A stretch of 19,953 nucleotides of DNA, taken from NCBI GenBank assembly GCA_030598885.1, contig JAUVOZ010000016.1, forward strand, positions 1 to 19,953, in the 5' to 3' direction. Of the stretch, positions 1 to 6,851 are shown piece by piece (the stretch's first letter is position 1; each line of letters starts with the position of its first letter). Under the pieces are notes generated by a model. The model searched no databases and was not told the DNA's origin. It worked only from the letters and a program-made list of their open reading frames with translations. The position numbers were made by a program, and so were the translations under genes. This DNA is from Anaerolineae bacterium. GTDB lineage: Bacteria > Chloroflexota > Anaerolineae > Anaerolineales > E44-bin32.

Positions 1-13
1 CAAGCCGCTTCGT

Positions 14-382
14 ATGCAAGTCCCACGCAAAATAAATATTTTTGCCGCAGCCATCTTCCTCAGTGGCATCGCGGTGAGCATCGCCCTGCTCATCGCTGGG
101 AAGGTGGACGAATCCTTCGTGGGCCGCATGCTGTGGGCGGCGACCGGTTGGGGCTTCGGCTACACATTGCTCGGTATGGGGCGAGAGATCGGGCTCAGGC
201 GTTATATCTGGCTTGGTGTTACTGGAGGACTCGCCTCGACCATCCTCCTTTTCCTCCCCTTAACCTTTGGTCAGACTGCCATTGTACTTAATGGGGCTTG
301 GGCTCTTGCGCTCGGCATATCCGGAGCAATCGTACTGCGTCGTGCATCTACCGTCATCCGGCAGGCGAACCATGGCAGATGA
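14..382 (+). CDS. small four-helix membrane protein, unknown function
   Basis: A 122-residue hydrophobic protein with four likely membrane segments, at about residues 8-28, 36-55, 64-86 and 92-110. The C-terminus is short and basic (RRASTVIRQANHGR). I recognise no family motif. The ATG at 14 has no visible Shine-Dalgarno sequence and the 13 upstream bases contain no in-frame stop, so the true start may lie left of the window. The last 11 bases overlap the start of a winged-helix regulator. That overlap points to translational coupling and a shared role, possibly a membrane protein controlled by, or signalling to, the regulator (inference). The function is unknown; I am fairly confident that it is a real gene because of the overlap and the clean hydrophobic pattern. 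Confidence 0.6.
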   Translation: MQVPRKINIFAAAIFLSGIAVSIALLIAGKVDESFVGRMLWAATGWGFGYTLLGMGREIGLRRYIWLGVTGGLASTILLFLPLTFGQTAIVLNGAWALALGISGAIVLRRASTVIRQANHGR

Positions 383-683
383 ATACAAGCAAATCACCAA
401 CTTCGATCGTCTGATCCACGAGCCATCCCGGCTGGCGATCATGGCCGTTCTCTCTGCATGTGAAAGCGCCGATTTCACTTTCTTGCTCAACGCCACCGGC
501 TTGAGCAAAGGTAACCTCTCAGCGCACCTGAGTAAGCTCCGCGATGCGGGGTATGTCAACATCACCAAGGGCTATAAAGGTAACTACCCTCATACGACCG
601 GCGCCCTCACAAAGGATGGGCGCCGCGCCTTCGACGCATACCGCAAGCAATATTTGGCACTGGCGCAACACCTAAAGAAATAA
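372..683 (+). CDS. winged-helix transcriptional regulator (HTH_34/MarR-like, about 100 residues)
   Basis: A 103-residue protein that is essentially one winged-helix DNA-binding domain. It begins FDRLIHEPSRLAIMAVL (about 11-27). The recognition helix follows at about 45-58 (SKGNLSAHLSKLRDAG), and the wing at about 62-80 contains the YVNITKGYKG strand and a TTGALTKDGRRAF turn. This layout is typical of the short single-domain regulators annotated as winged helix DNA-binding domain (PF13601-type), which bind DNA as dimers. I chose the ATG at 372: a longer reading from 267 would run deep into the upstream membrane gene and adds nothing family-like. The start overlaps the preceding gene by 11 bases (the stop is TGA at 380-382), so the pair is probably cotranscribed. 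No ligand-binding domain is present and the target is unknown. Only 14 bases separate its stop from the convergent gene. Confidence 0.85.
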   Translation: MADEYKQITNFDRLIHEPSRLAIMAVLSACESADFTFLLNATGLSKGNLSAHLSKLRDAGYVNITKGYKGNYPHTTGALTKDGRRAFDAYRKQYLALAQHLKK

Positions 684-697
684 GGTGCAGTATGTCA

Positions 698-1822
698 TCA
701 CCAGCGTTCAACAATTTCGGAACCGAGGAAGATTTGAGGGGTTAGATACCGACGCCGATAGTAGAAGATCCCCAACAAGAGCGTGAACTGGACCGTCGCA
801 TAGAGGATAGTCGAGAATTGCTCGAAGTAAAATACTAGTAGATTAACCACAGCTAAGGAAAGTAACAGCCCAAGATAGCCTGCTGCAACCCCGCGAGCTT
901 CCCTGTTTGCGATTAATAACCCGGCGGCGACTACCAGCAGCAGGCCGACGAACCCTTCCACAACAACCCTGGCCGTGAACCAGAACATCCCGCTGGAGCT
1001 CGCCACCCTTCCCAGGGCGACCAATTCGGCGATCATACGTTGAAGATGCGCCGGATCACTTGCTGCCAGCAGAAGCTTACAGAGGTCGATCACCGCCAGG
1101 ATGCCAAGCGCTGCCAAACCTCCTACCAGGACCGCTTTCAGTCGCCGCTCAGTCACCCAGCGTCTTTCAAACTTCCTCAGGCGTTCCAGTAAACGTTCGA
1201 TGAAGCTGGGGATATCTGGAGCCAGGTGAAGTGCGTCTGATGATAGGAAATCAAGCAATTCCTTCGCCAAGTGCACCAGGTCCGGGTGCTCATCCTCTTC
1301 TGCAATCCGCCGAAGACGAAATTCTAGAGCTAAGCGTTCACTACGCTCCAGGTCATGGTCGAGTACTTCCTGCAATTCGTCGAGGGCTCGGTAAAGTTCG
1401 TCACGCGAGTCGCGCACCCCAGGACGTCGAATCCGAAGATAGACCATCACAGTAAGCAGAAAGAAGGCATACACGATGGGCGCGGCAGCAGGATGGAAGT
1501 AGTCGTTCGTCTGGGTGATGAACTTGCCTATCTCATCAATGAACAACCCCACGCCGACACCGGCAAGCAGGGACCCCGTCACATATACCCAGCGGTTAGC
1601 GAAGATCAAGGGCAGGAGCGCAGCGGCGAAGAGCAATAATCCGCCCCAAAGCACGTGGGCAATGTGCAATTCACCACCCCCGAGTTGGGGATAGTCCGCC
1701 AGTTCGAGGAATAAACGAGTCAACGCCACTGAAGCGGCGAAGCTTAATAAGGTAAAGAGCAGGTAGCGTTCACCCCCCCCACGACGTACAGGCTTTCGAA
1801 TACGGCTGACGATACGGTTCAT
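698..1822 (-). CDS. conserved eight-helix membrane protein of unknown function
   Basis: A 374-residue protein. Four membrane segments lie at about 20-41, 54-75, 79-97 and 113-130. A charged, helical, probably coiled-coil stretch (about 135-225) follows, rich in Glu, Arg and Leu. Four more segments lie at about 230-252, 279-304, 311-334 and 338-355. A striking polar motif, FIDEIGKFITQTNDYFHP (94-111), sits at the end of helix 3. I recall this kind of motif in unnamed bacterial membrane proteins but cannot give a family name. I chose the ATG at 1822 because GGGGAGGA lies just upstream at good spacing. An earlier in-frame ATG at 1969 would extend 130 bases into the upstream MFS gene. The MFS stop lies 14 bases upstream of this start, so the two form an operon. 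It could be an accessory or regulatory subunit of the transporter, or independent. Confidence 0.85.
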   Translation of the reverse strand: MNRIVSRIRKPVRRGGGERYLLFTLLSFAASVALTRLFLELADYPQLGGGELHIAHVLWGGLLLFAAALLPLIFANRWVYVTGSLLAGVGVGLFIDEIGKFITQTNDYFHPAAAPIVYAFFLLTVMVYLRIRRPGVRDSRDELYRALDELQEVLDHDLERSERLALEFRLRRIAEEDEHPDLVHLAKELLDFLSSDALHLAPDIPSFIERLLERLRKFERRWVTERRLKAVLVGGLAALGILAVIDLCKLLLAASDPAHLQRMIAELVALGRVASSSGMFWFTARVVVEGFVGLLLVVAAGLLIANREARGVAAGYLGLLLSLAVVNLLVFYFEQFSTILYATVQFTLLLGIFYYRRRYLTPQIFLGSEIVERW

Positions 1823-1836
1823 GACTATTCCTCCCC

Positions 1837-3123
1837 TCACCCCATGTCGCTCACTGAACCACCGGCGGGTAACTGCGTCATAAAGACTGCGGCTAACAAG
1901 GCTAAGACCGCGCCGAAGAGGAAAGGTGCCGATGGGCCAAATCCATTCCAACCCGCTACACCCTGCCACAGGAACCCGGCGAGCAAGCTGGCGGGGAATG
2001 CCGTGATCCCGATGGCAGCGTTATACACCCCATATGCGGTACCGCGTTGCTCTGAGGGGACTAGGTCGGCCACAAATGCTTTTGCCACGCCTTCAGTAAG
2101 CCCGTAATAGATCCCGTAAGTAGCCATCAATATCCACGCATGCCAGCCGACAGTGGCCCGGGCAAAGCCCAAATAGACTACCGCATAGAGACTCCAACCA
2201 GCGATCAACAGCCTGCCTCGCCCAACCCTGTCGGACAGCGCACCAGCCGGGGCGGAGACAAGGGTATAGACCAAGCTGAAGACAACCATCATGCCCAGCA
2301 CGCCACTGACCGAAAGGCCGGTTGTCTGCGCCCGCAAGATGAGAAAAGCGTCAGATGAGTTTCCCAGTGTGAACAGGACTGTGATAAGCAGGAAAAGACG
2401 AAAACGGCGATCGAAGCCTGCCAAGGTTAAACGTGGTTTGTCAACCGGACCACGACGCTGCGGCGTATTCCCCCTTAAAGCCGGCGTCACTTCCTGCGCC
2501 CCTAGGGCAATGGTCAGCACCGCTAAGACTGCTGGGATAAGGCTGACTAGAACGATGGTTTGGAAGGTGTCCCGGGTGAGTGCTGCCGCTCCGCGCTGGG
2601 ATGCCCGTAGCACCACCAGGGCCACTGATAAGCCGAGCACCGCCCCGGCGGTATCGCCGGCTCGATGTATGCCGAAGGCCAGACCGCGTTGCCTCTCGTC
2701 GATGCTATCGGCCACAAGGGCATCACGCGGCGCCGTTCGCAAACCTTTCCCGATCCGGTCGGCGAAGCGTACGCCCAACACCCAACCCCAGCTGGTAGCC
2801 AAATACAGGAACGGCTTGGCGACCGTCGATAGCATATAGCCTAGCACTGCCAAGCCTTTCCGCATCCGTAACCTGTCGGAGATCCAACCCGAGAATAATT
2901 TAACCAGGCTGGCAGTGGTATCAGCTACGCCTTCGATCAAGCCAATGACCGTCGTACGAACACCAAGCACGTTGAATAGGAAGAGCGGAAGAAGGTTGAG
3001 CAGCATCTCCGAGGAGAGGTCGTTCAAGAAGCTGGTAATGGTCACCACCCATACGTTGCGCGGTAGCCGGCGAGGGGCAGCGGTTCCTTCCGACGCGGCT
3101 AAGTCAGGTTTGATGTTGTCCAT
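1837..3123 (-). CDS. major facilitator superfamily (MFS) transporter
   Basis: A 428-residue polytopic protein of normal MFS length with about 12 membrane helices. The MFS motif-A loop between helices 2 and 3 is recognisable as GWISDRLRMRKG (79-90). A conserved cytoplasmic stretch FADRIGKGLRTAPRDALVADS (starting near 120), followed by RGLAFGIHRAGDTAGAVLG, marks a bacterial subgroup of secondary transporters or efflux proteins whose substrates are mostly undefined. A second motif-A-like loop (GALSDRVGRGRL) starts the C-terminal half. Direction and substrate cannot be read from sequence. The gene heads a two-gene unit with the eight-helix membrane protein. Its start has only a weak upstream GAG-type ribosome site. 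About 60-80 bases upstream lies a cluster of ATCACC/GGTGAT repeats that could be an operator. Confidence 0.92.
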   Translation of the reverse strand: MDNIKPDLAASEGTAAPRRLPRNVWVVTITSFLNDLSSEMLLNLLPLFLFNVLGVRTTVIGLIEGVADTTASLVKLFSGWISDRLRMRKGLAVLGYMLSTVAKPFLYLATSWGWVLGVRFADRIGKGLRTAPRDALVADSIDERQRGLAFGIHRAGDTAGAVLGLSVALVVLRASQRGAAALTRDTFQTIVLVSLIPAVLAVLTIALGAQEVTPALRGNTPQRRGPVDKPRLTLAGFDRRFRLFLLITVLFTLGNSSDAFLILRAQTTGLSVSGVLGMMVVFSLVYTLVSAPAGALSDRVGRGRLLIAGWSLYAVVYLGFARATVGWHAWILMATYGIYYGLTEGVAKAFVADLVPSEQRGTAYGVYNAAIGITAFPASLLAGFLWQGVAGWNGFGPSAPFLFGAVLALLAAVFMTQLPAGGSVSDMG

Positions 3124-3179
3124 AGTTTGGCACTCGCTTACAAATATCCCTCTTCATGGGAAGTCGATATCCAGGAGAT

Positions 3180-3219
3180 GATCACCCAATAATTATCACC
3201 GGTGATCGGCACCCGATCA
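3180..3219. repeat. cluster of inverted/direct repeats between the MFS gene and the mannosyltransferase pseudogene
   Basis: The element GATCACC occurs at 3180-3186. A perfect 12-base palindrome ATCACCGGTGAT lies at 3195-3206. A hairpin TGATCGG (3203-3209), loop CAC, CCGATCA (3213-3219) overlaps the pseudogene stop. On the minus strand this gives a hairpin followed by AATTATT, which could be a weak terminator for the upstream pseudogene. The three copies of the hexamer within 27 bases, upstream of the MFS start, also look like an operator. The sequence alone does not decide between these roles. Confidence 0.4.
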
Positions 3220-4411
3220 TGCGACCCATCCCCAGATAACGAACTGGCCGCAGAAATATAGCAACCCGAGCCATGAGAGGTAAAGGATCAAGCGGTTCGC
3301 CCATTGTTTTTTCCCTGCCTGACCAAGCACGATGAAAGCGGGAAAGATCGCCAGTACGTAACGGGGGACGCTCAGCAGTGGCTGGATTTCGCCCACCTTC
3401 ATCAGGATCGCCTTAAGCATTAGCACACTGTACAAACCATAGATGGCGGGCAATCACCGCACGATCAGGACTGTAAGCAGAATAAAAAGCAATGTGAACC
3501 CAAGGTCGAAGTAGTCCATCATCAAAGGTTTGCCACTAAAAATCGTCTTAACCGCCCCAACAATCGCTAAGCCAGGAAGTGTAAAACTGCCCCGGAAACG
3601 GCTGGATTGTACAAGCAGGGGTTCCCAGGGCATCTTTCCTAGGACCGACCAGACGTATAAGGGGAAAGTAATCACACCAAGTACAGACAATGTTAAACCA
3701 ATCACAGCTTGGTGGGTCTGAAAGTGGGCACCACGCCTGGCGCGCCAGACCTCGAAACCCAACATTACGGGAAGGATCGCACCCTGCAAGCGTGCCAGAG
3801 GGGCGAAGAAAGCCCATGCGCCTGCCGCCAGCCACCGCCTTTGCCTGGCGTAGTAAAGCGCAGCTACCGTTGTCAATAAGAACAGCGACTCGGAATAAGC
3901 AGCTAAGAAAAAAGGCGGTGGGGAAACTGGCCAGATAGAGAATACAACGACGTGCAACCTGCTGGTCAGTCTCCATCGCTGTCAGACGGTAAAGGTAGAC
4001 CAGAGCGACTAGATAAGCCAAGTTAGAGACAATCAATCCCGCGAATAGGGTGTCGCCTCCGAATACTTTTGCGACCATTCGCATCAGCCAGGGATAGAGA
4101 AACGGGGAGAAAAGGCTGGTATCGTAAGCTTCGTAACCACGCTCGACTATCACCTGAAAATGGAGTGTGTCCCAGCGTTGCCAGGGCTCAAGCCATAGGT
4201 TTGTCACTGGAGCCACACCCAGGTATGGCCTACTTACGGGATGTAGGGCGAATGTTTCTGGATAAATACTTCGCGCTAGCGGTGCGAAAAGCAGAAGTCC
4301 AACCCGCATGGTGATAAAGATAATCACCGCTGATCGCACTCCTGGTGCGGACCATAGGCGGTCCCAGCACACCTTAAACCTGCGTAAGGTCCCCTCAATC
4401 AATAACTGCAC
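3217..4411 (-). pseudogene. broken membrane mannosyltransferase (Gpi18/PIG-V-like GT-C), one frameshift plus one nonsense codon
   Basis: Three reading-frame pieces join into one GT-C type membrane mannosyltransferase of about 397 codons. Piece one starts at GTG 4411, with AGGTGAG at 4424-4418 upstream. It carries the family's luminal motif RWDTLHFQVIVERGYE and continues to LASFPTAFF. The frame then shifts at a run of six T (minus strand; plus 3908-3913). Dropping one T restores FPTAFFLAAYSESLFL, the expected family wording. Piece two ends at an in-frame TGA (3456-3454) where homologues usually have Arg, and piece three resumes with LPAIYGLYSVLM…SVPRYVLAIFPAF to a TGA at 3217. The total length, 1195 bases, is one more than a multiple of three, matching a single insertion. 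An intact enzyme would transfer a sugar from a polyprenyl-phosphate donor at the membrane. The gene is 32 bases downstream of the lipoprotein gene. Two independent lesions argue for real decay, unless both are sequencing or assembly errors. Confidence 0.85.
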
Positions 4412-4443
4412 TTTATACTCACCTATACACTTATGCTATAAGC

Positions 4444-5136
4444 TCAGTGAAGGCGCACGTCCTTGCCAAACTGGTCAGTACTGACCTGGTACATTTGCCC
4501 CTCCACCCGCATGATGATTAGCCATCCTGGGGTGATCACTTTGACACACTCCTCCACCGCCTGAGGTAAACCCAGGCAGGAGTCCGGCCAATCAACAGCT
4601 TCAATACTATGAACCTCCACCCCGGCCGGCTCCGCGTTTAAACTATACGCTATATATTGGATGGCTGCTGTAACTGCCGGAGGGTAAGGCTCATCCACCA
4701 GGGTTGAAGACCACGTAAGCGGATCGCCTAATAAACCGCCCAATAACAGTATCACCCCACCATCTGTGCCAGTATAGACCACGATCAAGCGACCCGTCGC
4801 CCAAAATTTTGGGCGGTCGGGCCAAACAATCGCTGTTCCATCGACGGCTTTCCCATCCGGCGAAATTGCCTTCGATATCGCGATGCGCGCCTCCACATTG
4901 ACGTATTCATACACCTGCACGACGGCTTGGTCCACCTGAAGCATCCGAGTCGGAACACCAAAGGCAGGTACACCTGCCTCGGTCGTTTCTACCACCGTCC
5001 TCCCCGCGTCCCCTAAAGCTGCTACCAGATCATCCGCAGTTTCGATCTCACGCTCTACCGGCGATGCTCCACTCCTGCAGGACGTCAACCACATACTCGC
5101 CAAGAACACATAACAGAGCAGTTGTTCAAATCTCAC
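4444..5136 (-). CDS. secreted lipoprotein with C-terminal WPDSCLGLP/VITPG module
   Basis: A 230-residue protein. The signal peptide ends in a lipobox, LTSC, with the lipid-carrying Cys at residue 20, so the mature protein should be membrane-anchored outside the cytoplasm. The body has no enzyme motif I recognise. The last 48 residues (183-230) read WPDSCLGLP…EECVKVITPGWLIIMRVEG…YQVSTDQFGKDVRL. From memory, similar modules are frequent in exported proteins of Chloroflexota and some cyanobacteria; the two Cys may form a disulfide (inference). The start is GTG at 5136, preceded by AGAGGG at suitable spacing. A divergent promoter region with the thiolase lies upstream, and the mannosyltransferase pseudogene begins 32 bases downstream, so the two minus-strand genes probably formed a cell-envelope unit. 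The function is unknown. Confidence 0.82.
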   Translation of the reverse strand: MRFEQLLCYVFLASMWLTSCRSGASPVEREIETADDLVAALGDAGRTVVETTEAGVPAFGVPTRMLQVDQAVVQVYEYVNVEARIAISKAISPDGKAVDGTAIVWPDRPKFWATGRLIVVYTGTDGGVILLLGGLLGDPLTWSSTLVDEPYPPAVTAAIQYIAYSLNAEPAGVEVHSIEAVDWPDSCLGLPQAVEECVKVITPGWLIIMRVEGQMYQVSTDQFGKDVRLH

Positions 5137-5195
5137 GATACCCTCTTTCTCTTATCCCGCCAGAATGAAATAGCTCTCATTATTCTTAGTCGACG

Positions 5196-5224
5196 TTGAC
5201 ACTATAAGCCATCTAGCGTATTGT
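5196..5224 (+). promoter_or_regulatory. sigma70-type promoter for the thiolase gene
   Basis: A perfect TTGACA (-35, 5196-5201) is followed by a 17-base spacer and TATTGT (-10, 5219-5224, 4 of 6 consensus bases). The thiolase start is about 100 bases downstream. Spacing is ideal; this is a prediction by eye only. Confidence 0.45.
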
Positions 5225-5227
5225 GAA
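5201..5227 (-). promoter_or_regulatory. possible promoter for the lipoprotein gene, overlapping the thiolase promoter
   Basis: On the minus strand TTCACA (5227-5222, 5 of 6) and TATAGT (5206-5201, 5 of 6) are separated by 15 bases, which is short of the ideal 17. The site physically overlaps the plus-strand promoter, so the two could exclude each other. Confidence 0.35.
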
Positions 5228-5327
5228 ACACACATTGCTCCCTCGCTCCCCACGCGCTTGAAGATTGCTGGGAGCTAACAGACCTTCCGTAAAATCTATC
5301 AGAGCCTCGTATCATGGAGTTTGCCCA

Positions 5328-6476
5328 ATGTCAGAAGTTTACATCATCGCTGCCGTCCGTACCCCGGTTGGAGTTGGAAAACCAGAAAAAGGTGCGCTCT
5401 TCCAGATAGCCCCGGTCGATCTCGCGGCATTTGTATTAAGAGAAGTCTTACGCCGTGGTGGCGTAGAGAGCGAGCAGGTGGAAGATGTCATTATGGGCTG
5501 CGTCACGCCCATTGGCGACCAAGGGGCCAATATCGCCCGCCTAGCGGCACTCCAAGCTGGCTTCCCGGTCACTGTGCCGGCTGTGCAAATCAACCGGATG
5601 TGCGGCTCGAGCCAGCAGGCGGTCCACTTCGCCGCTCAGGCAATCCTAGCCGGGGATATGGACCTAGTCATCGCTGGTGGTATCGAAATGATGTCGCACC
5701 AAGCAATAGGCTCCGACTGGCCTAAGGAATGGCCGGCCAACTTTCCCTACCCTCTGGTACACCAAGGTATCAGCGCCGAGTTGATGGCTGAGAAGTGGGG
5801 TCTGAGCCGAGAGGAGCTTGACGACTACGCTTACCAGAGTCACCTGCGGGCGGGGGCTGCCATCGGTGAAAACCGCCAGAAGAATCAAATAGCTCCTGTC
5901 CCCGTCCCGGATGGGAATGGTGGTTCACGTCTGGTGGAACATGACCAGGGTGTGCGCATTCCTCCCAACCGGGAGAAGATGGCTGTCCTGCCGCCGGTTT
6001 TCAAGCAAGATGGCGTGATCACCGCCGGTAACAGCAGTCAGATCAGCGATGGCGCAGGAGCCTTACTGCTGGCTTCCGATCGCGCGGTGCACTTATACAA
6101 TCTAAAACCGCTCGTCCGCGTGGTAACCAGGGAGGTGGTAGGGACGGATCCGGTTCTGATGCTTGACGGCCCGATCGCCGCCACCAGGAAGATCCTCCAG
6201 CGAGCCGGGTTAACTCTGGATGACATGGATGTAATTGAGATCAACGAGGCTTTCGCCTCAGTGGTTCTAGCCTGGCAGCGTGAGTTCGACGCCGATCTGG
6301 GTAAAGTCAACCCGGACGGAGGTGCAATCGCTCATGGCCATCCGCTGGGCGCCACAGGTGCGGTGCTGATGACCAAACTGATCTATGAGTTGATGCGCGA
6401 CGATGGTCGCTACGGTCTACAGACGATGTGCATCGGACACGGAATGTCAACCGCAACGATACTCGAGCGTGTGTAA
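5328..6476 (+). CDS. thiolase family protein (acetyl-CoA C-acetyltransferase / 3-ketoacyl-CoA thiolase)
   Basis: A 382-residue cytoplasmic thiolase, slightly shorter than the usual 390 or so. It should catalyse reversible CoA-dependent cleavage or condensation of 3-ketoacyl-CoA. The nucleophile Cys92 lies in NRMCGSSQQAVH. Also present are AGGIEMMS, the NEAF motif, the catalytic His338 in GGAIAHGHPLGATGA and the second catalytic Cys368 in MCIGHGMSTA. The last motif is usually CIGGGxG; here His371 and Ser374 replace small residues, a mild oddity near the active site. I chose the ATG at 5328 (MSEVYIIAAVRTP), which aligns with the family N-terminus and has GGAG at 5316-5319 eight bases upstream. 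A longer in-frame start at 5265 lacks this support. No other beta-oxidation or ketone-body gene is near, so the physiological substrate is open: acetoacetyl-CoA, longer ketoacyl-CoA or a sterol-type side chain. Confidence 0.93.
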   Translation: MSEVYIIAAVRTPVGVGKPEKGALFQIAPVDLAAFVLREVLRRGGVESEQVEDVIMGCVTPIGDQGANIARLAALQAGFPVTVPAVQINRMCGSSQQAVHFAAQAILAGDMDLVIAGGIEMMSHQAIGSDWPKEWPANFPYPLVHQGISAELMAEKWGLSREELDDYAYQSHLRAGAAIGENRQKNQIAPVPVPDGNGGSRLVEHDQGVRIPPNREKMAVLPPVFKQDGVITAGNSSQISDGAGALLLASDRAVHLYNLKPLVRVVTREVVGTDPVLMLDGPIAATRKILQRAGLTLDDMDVIEINEAFASVVLAWQREFDADLGKVNPDGGAIAHGHPLGATGAVLMTKLIYELMRDDGRYGLQTMCIGHGMSTATILERV

Positions 6477-6485
6477 TACCAGGCT

Positions 6486-6517
6486 TAGCTGTATAGCTAC
6501 ATACCTCGCGGTATAAT
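6486..6517 (+). promoter_or_regulatory. candidate promoter (TATAAT) with small inverted repeat, for the 76-residue protein
   Basis: A perfect TATAAT lies at 6512-6517, about 35 bases before the start codon at 6552. No good -35 box is visible. A small inverted repeat TAGCT-GTAT-AGCTA (6486-6499) occupies the -35 position and may be an activator or repressor site. It suggests the small gene can be transcribed separately from the thiolase. Confidence 0.4.
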
Positions 6518-6551
6518 GTGAGCGGGTAACGAAGTCGGCTAGGAGGGTATC

Positions 6552-6782
6552 ATGGCAGAGCAAAAGAAAGGCGATAAAAAAGAAGAAATAAGACACTGGC
6601 CACCCGAAGAGACCCGCCAACACTTAAAGGCCGCCCGGTCCGAGATTAGGGAGAGCTTCAAGTCCCTTTTCCCGCCCGAGTTTATCGAGCACCGACATGC
6701 AGCTCACCGGGAGATGCTGCTGGCGGTACGGAGCTTGATCGACCACACCTTGGAGCGTATGGAGGTTAAAGAGAGCGCCTAG
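6552..6782 (+). CDS. small charged helical protein, unknown function
   Basis: A 76-residue soluble protein, highly charged. A Lys/Glu-rich start (about 1-13) is followed by HWPPEETRQHLKAARSEIRES and a second helical half, FPPEFIEHRHAAHREMLLAVRSLIDHTLERME. The heptad-like spacing of Ala/Leu/Met against Arg/Glu suggests two amphipathic helices around a PPEF turn, possibly a dimer. A strong ribosome site AGGAGGG (6541-6547) and a close TATAAT upstream support a real, well-translated gene. It lies 75 bases after the thiolase and ends at a strong terminator. I recall similar short proteins in Chloroflexota genomes but know no function. There is no signal peptide, membrane helix or DNA-binding motif. 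Confidence 0.8.
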   Translation: MAEQKKGDKKEEIRHWPPEETRQHLKAARSEIRESFKSLFPPEFIEHRHAAHREMLLAVRSLIDHTLERMEVKESA

Positions 6783-6812
6783 ACCCGGGAGACTCACTCG
6801 GTCTATACTGAA

Positions 6813-6851
6813 CCTTCCCGCGAGCTTAAAGCTCGCGGGAAGGTATTTCTT
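6813..6851. terminator. bidirectional intrinsic terminator between convergent genes
   Basis: A perfect 13-base stem, CCTTCCCGCGAGC (6813-6825) with GCTCGCGGGAAGG (6831-6843), encloses the loop TTAAA. On the plus strand it is followed by TATTTCTT. It lies between the stop of the small gene and the stop of the convergent MgtC-like gene (6850), so it probably ends both transcripts. The T-rich tail is better on the plus strand. Confidence 0.85.

Noticed and set aside
267..683. A longer start for the winged-helix regulator
   Set aside because: The added 35 residues overlap the membrane gene in another frame and do not resemble the family N-terminus; ATG 372 fits the domain.
2291..2839. A 182-residue open frame on the plus strand opposite the MFS gene
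   Set aside because: It is Arg/Ser/Pro-rich low-complexity translation, has no ribosome site, and lies wholly antisense to a clear transporter gene.
3454..3456. TGA recoded as an amino acid, or programmed readthrough
   Set aside because: TGA serves as the normal stop of several intact genes here (380-382, 698-700, 1837-1839, 4444-4446, 19354-19356), and the same gene also has a frameshift.
3908..3913. Programmed slippage or phase variation at the T6 run of the mannosyltransferase
   Set aside because: The run is short and a second independent nonsense codon downstream would still stop translation.
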